From UBA6264 sp964531505 (GTDB lineage Bacteria > Patescibacteriota > Patescibacteriia > UBA2591 > UBA6264), in contig CAZHDT010000027.1 of NCBI GenBank assembly GCA_964531505.1, positions 1 to 6,787 of the forward strand: DNA of 6,787 bases, given 5' to 3'. Below are positions 1 through 5,017 of this stretch, one piece after another (within the stretch, counting starts at the first letter, position 1; every line of letters starts with the position of its first letter). Below the pieces are notes generated by a model, which did no database searches, was not told where the DNA came from, and saw nothing but the letters and a program-made list of their open reading frames with translations. A program made the translations under genes and the position numbers.

Positions 1-333
1 AGTTTTCCGGCAGGACACCTTGAAGGAGAAGAAACTTTTAAACAGGCAATGGTTAGAGAAGCGAAAGAGGAAATAGGGATTGATTTAGATACTGCAGACT
101 TGGAATTAGTTCATACAATGAATAGAAAAATACCAGGAAATGGAAGGGTTGACTTCTTTTTTATGAGTAAAAGATGGCGCGGCGAACCTCAAATTGTGGA
201 ATTAGAAAAATGTGACGATTTGGGTTGGTTTAAACTCAATAATTTACCAGATAATTTAATTCCGTATATAAAACAAGCGATAGATTCGTTTTTAAATAAT
301 GTAAATTACAGCGAATATGAGGGGGAAAAATGA
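1..333 (+). CDS. Nudix hydrolase, 3' part (5' end outside the window)
   Basis: The reading frame is open from base 1 and ends at TGA 331-333, so the true start lies upstream; the ATG at 49 is inside the catalytic motif and cannot be the start. The frame begins SFPAGHLEGEE and contains a complete Nudix box: G, five residues, E, seven residues (TFKQAMV), then REAKEEIGI. This matches GX5EX7REUXEEXGU, including the metal-binding glutamates. Nudix enzymes hydrolyse nucleoside diphosphates linked to another group, for example (d)NTPs, ADP-ribose or dinucleoside polyphosphates. The remaining 111 codons continue with a short strand-rich part (VDFFFMSKRWRGEP, then a DLGWFKLNNLPDNLIP segment). That layout is usual for small MutT-like proteins whose domain ends soon after the box. 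Substrate cannot be told. No operon partner is visible downstream. Confidence 0.93.
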   Translation, partial: SFPAGHLEGEETFKQAMVREAKEEIGIDLDTADLELVHTMNRKIPGNGRVDFFFMSKRWRGEPQIVELEKCDDLGWFKLNNLPDNLIPYIKQAIDSFLNNVNYSEYEGEK

Positions 334-429
334 GAATGAATTAGAGAAAAGGATAGATCATGTTTTATAATTTTTATTTTAAAGAGGGTAGCATCCATCT
401 TAATATATTCTACTAACTTTTAATATGAT
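334..429. other. Short intergenic gap without recognisable content
   Basis: AT-rich spacer between the Nudix stop and the fic promoter. The only ORF is a 17-codon frame at 317-370 overlapping the Nudix end, with no supporting features. No clear terminator hairpin was seen. Confidence 0.5.
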
Positions 430-466
430 TTGACATATGTAAAGTTGAGTGTTAAACTTTACATAT
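430..466 (+). promoter_or_regulatory. fic promoter within a 12-bp perfect inverted repeat (probable operator)
   Basis: A perfect -35 box TTGACA lies at 430-435. A 17-base spacer leads to a -10-like TAAACT at 453-458, matching four of six consensus bases. Overlapping both boxes is a perfect inverted repeat: ATATGTAAAGTT at 435-446 and AACTTTACATAT at 455-466, separated by 8 bases. Half-site centres are 20 bp apart, about two helical turns, as expected for a symmetric dimer bound to one DNA face. Transcription would start near 465. The downstream Fic protein has a C-terminal winged helix, so autorepression is the simplest reading; this is inference. Confidence 0.75.
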
Positions 467-493
467 AAATATTTTTATGTAATGTTAATTATT

Positions 494-1621
494 ATGAAAA
501 ACACAATGTTTAAATCAGGTACATATAAACAGCAGTATGAATATAAGAGTTTTTCTCCGTCTTTAATCAATGTGGCCTTCAAATGGTCTGACCTTAAAAT
601 TGATGTATTACTTGAAGAAGCGATACGATATTTAGGGGAACTAAATGCCTATTCTTTACTTGTGCCCGATGTGGATTTTTTTATTCGCATGCACGTTTTT
701 AAAGAGGCCACGACATCCAGCAGGATTGAAGGAACTAAGACAGGAATAGATGAGGCACTTTTACCCGAAGAAGAAGTCAATCCCGAAAGAAGAGATGATT
801 GGGCAGAAGTACAAAATTATACAAAAGCAATGGATTTTGCAATTACTGAGTTCGAAAAACTTCCTCTTTCGATGAGACTTCTTAAGGATGCCCATAAGAT
901 TTTATTGACTGGTGTTCGCGGTAAATATAAAAATCCCGGAGAAATTCGTACCAGTCAAAACTGGATTGGCGGCGCAACACTGAAAGATGCGGTATTTATT
1001 CCACCGCATCCCGATGAAGTGCCAGATTTACTTAGTGACTTAGAAAAATTTTGGCATAATGATAATATTTATATGCCCCACTTAATTAAAATTGCTATTA
1101 GTCATTATCAATTTGAAACCATACGTCCATTTTTAGATGGTAATGGTCGGATTGGTCGATTGCTTATTACTCTTTATCTTGTGTCGCGGGGTATCTTGCA
1201 AAAACCAACGCTATATTTGTCGGATTTTTTTGAAAGAAATAAGGGCACTTATTATGATGCTCTTACCGTTGTAAGGACTTCGAATGATTTAGAACATTGG
1301 ATTAAGTTTTTTTTGGTTGGCGTTGCGGAAACAGCAAAAAACGGCAAATTGACATTTGAGAAAATTATTACTCTTAGGCATCAATCCGAACAAAAGATCA
1401 CGTCTCTTGGTAAAAGGACAAAAATAGGCCAAGAGCTACTAAAACATTTATATTCTCAACCCATTTTAAACACTAAGCAGATAGCCGAGAAATTAAAAAT
1501 AACTCATCCTTCGGCGAGCACATTAGTCAAACAATTTGAAAAAGTTGGAATTTTTAGAGAAATCACTGGATTTAAAAGAAATCGGTTGTTTGTGTTTTCT
1601 GAGTATTTGAAATTATTTTAG
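494..1621 (+). CDS. Class II Fic family protein with C-terminal winged helix; catalytic His replaced by Arg
   Basis: Fic proteins usually transfer AMP from ATP to a target protein hydroxyl. From the chosen start (375 residues) the protein has a Fic_N region containing the class II inhibitory motif [ST]xxxE[GN] as SSRIEG (residues 75-80). The Fic core has a flap region (TSQNWIGGATLKDAVFIPP) and the active-site loop RPFLDGNGRIGR (211-222). The C-terminal 60 or so residues form a winged helix (ILNTKQIAEKLKITHPSAS, then a wing and FVFSEYL). In the family the loop reads HPFx[DE]GNGR; here the His codon is CGT (Arg) at 1124-1126, while the other nucleotide-binding residues are intact. AMPylation by the usual mechanism is therefore doubtful. 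The frame is open from GTG 449, but that codon sits between the -35 and -10 boxes, so translation should begin at ATG 482, 494 or 506. None has a Shine-Dalgarno; 494 is a compromise, giving MKNTMFKSGTY. Confidence 0.93.
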   Translation: MKNTMFKSGTYKQQYEYKSFSPSLINVAFKWSDLKIDVLLEEAIRYLGELNAYSLLVPDVDFFIRMHVFKEATTSSRIEGTKTGIDEALLPEEEVNPERRDDWAEVQNYTKAMDFAITEFEKLPLSMRLLKDAHKILLTGVRGKYKNPGEIRTSQNWIGGATLKDAVFIPPHPDEVPDLLSDLEKFWHNDNIYMPHLIKIAISHYQFETIRPFLDGNGRIGRLLITLYLVSRGILQKPTLYLSDFFERNKGTYYDALTVVRTSNDLEHWIKFFLVGVAETAKNGKLTFEKIITLRHQSEQKITSLGKRTKIGQELLKHLYSQPILNTKQIAEKLKITHPSASTLVKQFEKVGIFREITGFKRNRLFVFSEYLKLF

Positions 1622-1829
1622 AAGTAAAACGTCATGAAGGAATCTTGGAAATATGGTGAGTAGTGGCGCGGAAAAAATTATATTTTTATCACATTCAGTA
1701 TTAGATTTGGAATATATATACTCATTTTGTTGTTGAGATGTGGTTCTAATGCCACTTACAATTAAAAGAAAAGATTAATATTTCTCCAAACAGGTTCTAA
1801 TCTCGTCTATCGAGGGGAGTCATACTCTT
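1622..1829. other. Gene-free stretch after fic
   Basis: No credible coding frame was found on either strand. The 9-mer GGTTCTAAT occurs twice (1742-1750 and 1793-1801), and two small potential hairpins lie just before the terminator: CTCG/CGAG at 1802-1814 and GAGT/ACTC at 1817-1827. These could be the 3' part of an untranslated RNA, but no known RNA family was recognised. Confidence 0.45.
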
Positions 1830-1855
1830 AAAAAGGCTTTTTTTTAGCCTTTTTT
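1830..1855. terminator. Intrinsic terminator, possibly bidirectional
   Basis: A perfect 9-bp stem, AAAAAGGCT (1830-1838) with AGCCTTTTT (1846-1854), encloses a loop of seven T and ends in a T-run. The A-run on the 5' arm gives the opposite strand a U-tract too. It separates the fic region from the promoter at 1861. Confidence 0.82.
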
Positions 1856-1860
1856 AGTTA

Positions 1861-1889
1861 TTGACAAAAAGGAAAAAATATGATATCCT
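1861..1889 (+). promoter_or_regulatory. Strong sigma70-type promoter of the 85-residue membrane protein
   Basis: A perfect TTGACA lies at 1861-1866. After a 17-base spacer comes TATCCT at 1884-1889, preceded by the extended -10 element TGA at 1881-1883. Predicted transcription start is about 1896, giving a leader of roughly 25 bases. Confidence 0.8.
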
Positions 1890-1906
1890 TTAAATTAAAT
1901 AATTCC

Positions 1907-1914
1907 AAAGGAGG
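1907..1914 (+). promoter_or_regulatory. Strong Shine-Dalgarno site
   Basis: AAAGGAGG lies five bases before ATG 1920. It is the only near-perfect ribosome binding site in the window and fixes this start. tyrS, the 62-residue ORF and the last gene have none. Confidence 0.85.
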
Positions 1915-1919
1915 GAATC

Positions 1920-2177
1920 ATGATCATACGGCCCATAATCGTTCTATTTATGGTAGCGGTATTTGTATACTTGCTATTCAAGAACGTCAAGAATGTGAGT
2001 GAAGACGAAGATGTTTCTCGTCTTCAAAAGAAAATCTCTGCCCTTGAGACAAAAAGCACAAAGGTCAAATCTTTGAAACAGGAAATTGCTACTACTGTTT
2101 CATTAGAGGCTATTGACAGAGAGCTTGTCGAGCTTCGTGCTAAACTGAAAGAGGCGGAGGCAGAGGGAAAATCTTGA
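1920..2177 (+). CDS. Small membrane-anchored coiled-coil protein, function unknown
   Basis: The 85-residue protein starts at an ATG with an excellent ribosome binding site and its own promoter, so it is very likely expressed. Residues about 4-20 (RPIIVLFMVAVFVYLLF) form one transmembrane helix at the N-terminus, too close to the end for a normal cleavable signal peptide with cleavage site. The rest is hydrophilic, rich in Lys and Glu, with heptad-like leucine spacing (SRLQKKISALE, then ELVELRAKLKEAEAEGKS), which predicts a coiled coil. An architecture of a single anchor plus coiled coil occurs in many small bacterial membrane-complex subunits (FtsB/FtsL-like and others), but no specific family was recognised. 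Its codons look less AT-biased than those of the tyrS region, with several GAG, GTC and GCG codons. The gene stands alone between a terminator and a long hairpin. Confidence 0.85.
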   Translation: MIIRPIIVLFMVAVFVYLLFKNVKNVSEDEDVSRLQKKISALETKSTKVKSLKQEIATTVSLEAIDRELVELRAKLKEAEAEGKS

Positions 2178-2184
2178 CTTTTTC

Positions 2185-2231
2185 TTTTTGGAAGGGATAA
2201 TGAAGTCTAACTTCATGATCCCTTCCAAAAA
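2185..2231. terminator. Long perfect hairpin just after the small membrane protein gene
   Basis: Arms at 2185-2205 and 2211-2231 pair over 20 of 21 positions, with one A/G mismatch (2199/2217) and the loop TCTAA. It begins seven bases after the stop codon. The 3' arm ends in an A-run and there is no U-tract beyond it, so it is not a textbook intrinsic terminator. It may instead terminate inefficiently, protect the mRNA 3' end, or be a processing site. Confidence 0.6.
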
Positions 2232-2248
2232 ATTTGATTTCAAAAAAC

Positions 2249-2272
2249 GGTGTCAGGTACCTTTTATTTTAA
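2249..2272. repeat. REP-like 24-base repeat, copy 1
   Basis: This 24-base sequence, beginning GGTGTCAGGTACC and running into a T-rich tail, recurs identically at 4838-4861. GGTACC is itself palindromic, and the 13-base core can fold with G-U pairs. From memory it resembles REP palindromes mobilised by RAYT-type Y1 transposases; no such transposase is in the window. Confidence 0.75.
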
Positions 2273-2289
2273 ATCCGGAATATAAATTT

Positions 2290-2317
2290 AAGCGAAATTA
2301 ACCAAGCGAAATTAACC
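2290..2317. repeat. Perfect 14-bp tandem duplication
   Basis: AAGCGAAATTAACC is present twice head to tail (2290-2303 and 2304-2317). No third unit follows; the sequence continues TTTAACG. It lies in the tyrS upstream region and its role is unknown. Confidence 0.85.
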
Positions 2318-2349
2318 TTTAACGTCAATTTCAAGTCAATATTTTTATC

Positions 2350-2379
2350 CTCGGGAATGCCTTCCGGGCTTGATTTTTT
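2350..2379 (+). terminator. Possible intrinsic terminator upstream of tyrS
   Basis: CTC(G)GGAA at 2350-2357 pairs with TTCCGGG at 2362-2368 around a TGCC loop, with one bulge and one G-U pair. CTTGA and a run of six T follow. It would end transcription entering from the left, or act as an attenuator if a promoter lies before it. Confidence 0.4.
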
Positions 2380-2380
2380 G

Positions 2381-2406
2381 GAGCTCCAGATTCGAAAATG
2401 GAGCTT
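2381..2406. repeat. Inverted repeat (hairpin) upstream of tyrS
   Basis: AGCTCCA (2382-2388) and TGGAGCT (2399-2405) form a perfect 7-bp stem, extendable by one G-U pair, with a 10-base loop containing TTCGAA. It may be part of a leader structure. No T-box consensus was found nearby. Confidence 0.5.
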
Positions 2407-2457
2407 ATTTATATATAATTGAAAACCATTTGATAAATTGTTATTTATTTGTTATTC

Positions 2458-2463
2458 TATAAT
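2458..2463 (+). promoter_or_regulatory. Probable tyrS -10 box
   Basis: A perfect TATAAT lies 28 bases before the tyrS ATG, predicting a start near 2470 and a leader of about 22 bases. No good -35 is at the proper distance; TTGTTA at 2438-2443 is only 14 bases upstream. An alternative TATAAT is at 2414-2419. The area is so AT-rich that chance matches are likely. Confidence 0.4.
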
Positions 2464-2491
2464 TAGAATTATTTATTAATATTTTTTTAAA

Positions 2492-3736
2492 ATGCACATT
2501 CTAGACGATCTAAAATTTAGAGGATTATTAAATCAATGTAATGATTTTGATATTCTGTATCAAGAATTAAAAACTAAGTGTATTTTATATTGTGGCTTCG
2601 ATGTAACAGCTGATAGTTTGCATATCGGTAATTTGCTCCCTTTGGTATGCCTTAAGCGTTTCCAAAAATTAGGCCATTCTCCAATTATTCTTGTAGGCGA
2701 TAGTACAAGTTTGGTAGGTGACCCTAGTGGTAAGAAATTAGAAAGGAAACTGAATTCTGAAGAAACAGTTAATGAGTGGTCGAAAAAAATTAAAAAGCAA
2801 ATAAAATTATTTTTTGGCGATAGCGATTATAAATTAGTTTCTAATCAGAGCTGGTCTAACAAATTAAATTTTTTTGACTTTATCAGGGATATAGGTAAAC
2901 ATTTTCCTATAGGATATATGTTAGCTAAGGAATCTGTTCATTCAAGGTTAGAGTCGGGAATCTCGTTTACAGAATTTAGTTATATGCTTATTCAGGCATA
3001 TGATTTCTTTATACTTAATAAAAAATATGATTGTCGACTTCAAATTGGAGGGAGCGATCAATGGGGAAATATAACAGCCGGTATTGATTTAATAAGAAAA
3101 AAGCGCCAAAAAAAAGCTTTTGGCTTAACAATTCCCTTAGTACTTAAATCAGATGGCTCAAAATTTGGCAAAACAGAATCAGGAACTATTTGGTTAGACC
3201 CTAAAAAAACCAGCCCCTATAAATTTTATCAGTTTTGGATAAATACTAGTGATCAAGATATCATGCAATTTTTAAAATATTTTACTTTTTTATCTGCTAA
3301 AGAGATAATTACTTTAGAAGAAAAGGTAAAAAATAATCCCAATGAAAGAGAAGCGCAACATATTCTAGCTTCTAAGATGACTGAGATGATACACGGAGAA
3401 GATGTTCTTAAAAAAGTAAAAAAGATAACAAATGCTCTTTTTGGTAATGGAGTGAGATCTTTGTCTATTAATGAAATAGAAGATGCTTTTGATTCCATCC
3501 CATCTTATACAATAGATAATCAAAATAAAGTTCAATTGGTTGATATTTTAGTTCACGCAGATATTTCCCCTTCTAAAAGACAAGCTCACGAAGATATACG
3601 AAATAAGTCTATTCATATAAATGGAGTAATTTGTTTAGATGTTGGAAAATATTTGACGTCAAAAGATAGATTATTTAACCAATATACAATAATCCGTAGA
3701 GGCAAGAAAAAATATTTTTTAATAAAGTGGAAATAA
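2492..3736 (+). CDS. tyrS: Tyrosyl-tRNA synthetase
   Basis: This cytoplasmic class I synthetase joins tyrosine to tRNA-Tyr using ATP. Its 414 residues match the usual 420 or so of bacterial TyrRS, and it aligns end to end with the Bacillus and E. coli type. Visible in order: YCGFD (33-37); the HIGH signature as HIGN (44-47); the tyrosine-binding segment YMLIQAYDF (164-172, with Tyr164, Gln168 and Asp171); QIGGSDQWGNI (184-194); the KMSKS loop as KFGKT (224-228); a tRNA-binding helical domain; and a C-terminal S4-like RNA-binding domain from about 350, ending RRGKKKYFLIKWK. Val replaces the usual Pro after GFD, and Asn replaces the second His of HIGH; both look tolerable. No Shine-Dalgarno precedes the ATG, but no alternative start fits the conserved N-terminus. 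Two small genes follow closely and probably share its transcript. Whether it is the only TyrRS of the genome cannot be judged here. Confidence 0.97.
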   Translation: MHILDDLKFRGLLNQCNDFDILYQELKTKCILYCGFDVTADSLHIGNLLPLVCLKRFQKLGHSPIILVGDSTSLVGDPSGKKLERKLNSEETVNEWSKKIKKQIKLFFGDSDYKLVSNQSWSNKLNFFDFIRDIGKHFPIGYMLAKESVHSRLESGISFTEFSYMLIQAYDFFILNKKYDCRLQIGGSDQWGNITAGIDLIRKKRQKKAFGLTIPLVLKSDGSKFGKTESGTIWLDPKKTSPYKFYQFWINTSDQDIMQFLKYFTFLSAKEIITLEEKVKNNPNEREAQHILASKMTEMIHGEDVLKKVKKITNALFGNGVRSLSINEIEDAFDSIPSYTIDNQNKVQLVDILVHADISPSKRQAHEDIRNKSIHINGVICLDVGKYLTSKDRLFNQYTIIRRGKKKYFLIKWK

Positions 3737-3773
3737 AGGTCGGTATATTTAGATTGATATTAAATTTAAATTT

Positions 3774-3962
3774 ATGGACACAGTTAGAACAAGAATAAAA
3801 TGTTGTTATACTGGAGACAAATGTCCAGAAGTTGTATTTATAACAGAAAAAGAAGGTAATAAAAATTTTATAAAAATTATTGATGATTTTGGATCGGAAA
3901 TAAAGATGACGCAAAAACAGTTTGATGTCTTAAAAAGTTTTGTTAGAGAAGGCAAGATTTAA
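3774..3962 (+). CDS. Small 62-residue protein of unknown function, between tyrS and the nucleotidyltransferase
   Basis: The frame starts at ATG 37 bases after the tyrS stop and ends two bases before the next gene, so it is very likely translated as part of that operon even though it lacks a Shine-Dalgarno. The sequence shows an N-terminal strand-like half with three cysteines (Cys10, Cys11, Cys17; KCCYTGDKC), then KNFIKIIDDFGSEIKMT and a C-terminal helix (QKQFDVLKSFVREG). There is no signal peptide or membrane segment. The Cys pattern has too few ligands for a convincing zinc site within one chain. The alternation of strands and a final helix suggests a small folded domain. I do not recognise the family. 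Because it sits directly before a nucleotidyltransferase, it could be a partner or regulator of that enzyme; this is only inference from position. Confidence 0.72.
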   Translation: MDTVRTRIKCCYTGDKCPEVVFITEKEGNKNFIKIIDDFGSEIKMTQKQFDVLKSFVREGKI

Positions 3963-3964
3963 TT

Positions 3965-4657
3965 GTGAGAAAAAATACATGGAAATTACTGAAGTTATTT
4001 AGGGAATCCAATATAGATTTTTATTTGTATGGCGGATTCGCGATAGAATTACCCCGGTATCAAAGGATTAGTAATTTATATTCTAAAGCAGATGACCACC
4101 TAAACCGGACTTTTAATTTTAAAAAAAATAGGAAACAAAAAAGACGTCACAAAGATATTGATATTTTTATTAACACAGAATATTTAAATAAGATTAAACA
4201 GCTAGTTAAAGATGAATATGTTTTATTCCCCATAAAGGACACGAATAAAGTTATATCATTTAATATTTTAGATAATAATGGAAGTAATCTAGAAATAGAT
4301 ATAAAATTATATAAAGAATTTAAATTAAATCGGGAAGAGATATTATCTTTCAGTAATATTATTATATCGAAAATTTTTTTGATAGAAAATTATTTGGTTT
4401 GTTGTTATGGTAGTCTAAAAATTAAATTGCTACCTTTAGTATTATTGTATATTTTTACAATTTCGGCTGATAGACACAAGTCAAAAGAAGTTAAATTTTT
4501 AATATCAATTTTGAGTCAGAATATGCGCAAAGAGACTTTTTACATATTACAACAAAATATTAAGTTTTATCAGTCAATTCAAAAATATAATTTGGAAATA
4601 AAAAAATTTGTTGATAAATTAAAATACGGATTGAAGATTTTAAACAGAAATAGTTGA
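3965..4657 (+). CDS. MNT-fold nucleotidyltransferase-like protein (aminoglycoside/lincosamide nucleotidyltransferase superfamily)
   Basis: The 230-residue protein carries the pol-beta/MNT nucleotidyltransferase signature. YLYGGFAIEL (21-29) supplies the GG loop, HKDIDIFI (62-69) supplies the two metal-binding aspartates Asp64 and Asp66, and LEIDIKLY (109-116) a likely third at Asp112. The later part (IKLLPLVLLYIFTISADRHKSKEVKFL) resembles the helical C-terminus of ANT/Lnu-type enzymes that adenylylate aminoglycosides or lincosamides. The resemblance is to fold and motifs only, so a drug substrate is not shown; tRNA- or protein-modifying relatives of this fold also exist. Between the GG loop and the DxD lies an unusually long and basic insert (about 36-60, ending FKKNRKQKRR), which could bind nucleic acid. 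The GTG start two bases after the preceding stop implies tight coupling with that gene. Transcription may end in the hairpin of repeat copy A. Confidence 0.8.
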   Translation: MRKNTWKLLKLFRESNIDFYLYGGFAIELPRYQRISNLYSKADDHLNRTFNFKKNRKQKRRHKDIDIFINTEYLNKIKQLVKDEYVLFPIKDTNKVISFNILDNNGSNLEIDIKLYKEFKLNREEILSFSNIIISKIFLIENYLVCCYGSLKIKLLPLVLLYIFTISADRHKSKEVKFLISILSQNMRKETFYILQQNIKFYQSIQKYNLEIKKFVDKLKYGLKILNRNS

Positions 4658-4707
4658 TTAAAAATATAAGATTGTAATAAATTGTAGTAAAAGCGGTTTT
4701 TTTAAAA

Positions 4708-4796
4708 GGGGACTGTCCCCAAAAAACACCGCTCGCAAACCCGCTCCCAGTTGAGATTTCCGAGCGGTTTTTAAAAAATAGTCGAATATCGACTAC
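4708..4796 (+). repeat. 89-base hairpin element, copy A
   Basis: The element has three dyads in a row. The first is the palindrome GGGGACTGTCCCC (4708-4720). The second is a stem of ACCGCTCG (4728-4735) with CGAGCGGT (4761-4768). The third is TAGTCG/CGACTA (4779-4784 and 4790-4795) with an AATAT loop. Copy B matches it without gaps at 75 of 89 positions. The middle stem is followed by five T, so here it could also terminate the tyrS operon transcript. Confidence 0.85.
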
Positions 4797-4837
4797 TTTT
4801 TAAAAAAAGTGTCAATTATTTTTTTGTAAGGGAAAGA

Positions 4838-4861
4838 GGTGTCAGGTACCTTTTATTTTAA
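4838..4861. repeat. REP-like 24-base repeat, copy 2
   Basis: All 24 bases are identical to copy 1 at 2249-2272, in the same orientation, although the two lie about 2.6 kb apart. It is next to hairpin element A, so the two repeat types may travel together. Confidence 0.75.
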
Positions 4862-4939
4862 TGATTTTTTAGTTTTTTAGCCTACAACAATGGAGATAGT
4901 TTAGCTATCCAAGTTCCCACATCGTCCCATCGCCCGAGC

Positions 4940-4998
4940 CATAAATCAGAACGAAGTTCTGATTTATGCCGTGAACCGAATTTATTCTGGTTCACGGC
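4940..4998. repeat. Two abutting perfect hairpins upstream of the GIY-YIG gene
   Basis: Hairpin 1 pairs CATAAATCAGAAC (4940-4952) with GTTCTGATTTATG (4956-4968): 13 bp around a GAA loop. Hairpin 2 pairs GCCGTGAACC (4968-4977) with GGTTCACGGC (4989-4998): 10 bp around an 11-base loop. They share base 4968. There is no U-tract, so they are not ordinary terminators; they may be a mobile-element remnant, an operator or an RNA structure. Confidence 0.75.
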
Positions 4999-5017
4999 AA
5001 CAATTAGTTAGTATAAA

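Larger units (their letters stand above)
4658..5017. other. 360-base repeat-rich intergenic region
   Basis: No gene is visible. In order it holds repeat copy A (4708-4796), the second REP-like 24-base copy (4838-4861), a small dyad (ATAG/CTAT near 4898-4909), and two adjoining perfect hairpins (4940-4998) ending just before the GIY-YIG start. The composition suggests a site where mobile palindromic elements have accumulated. Confidence 0.7.

Noticed and set aside
317..370. 17-codon ORF overlapping the Nudix stop
   Set aside because: It has no known motif and is too short to support.
449..493. GTG 449 or ATG 482 as the fic start
   Set aside because: GTG 449 lies between the -35 and -10 boxes and inside the palindrome, upstream of the likely transcription start. 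ATG 482 would add MLII to a soluble protein; it is possible but less convincing than 494.
1742..1814. tRNA-like T-arm sequences (GGTTCTAAT twice)
   Set aside because: Neither copy is flanked by a proper 5-bp T stem, and no acceptor, D or anticodon stems can be drawn around them.
2232..2491. T-box riboswitch controlling tyrS
   Set aside because: There are hairpins and a U-run, but no AGGGTGGNACCGCG-like T-box sequence and no specifier-loop structure that I could find.
3253..3498. Minus-strand ORF inside tyrS
   Set aside because: It is a shadow of a highly conserved gene, with no start signals or recognisable domain. The same applies to the minus-strand frames at 3675-3914 and 6064-6336.
3774..4657. 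Confident toxin-antitoxin call for the small protein and the nucleotidyltransferase
   Set aside because: The order and spacing would fit, but the small protein shows no DNA-binding or known antitoxin motif, so only the possibility is noted.
3965..4657. Naming the nucleotidyltransferase as an antibiotic resistance gene
   Set aside because: Only fold-level motifs match; nothing in the sequence identifies a drug substrate.
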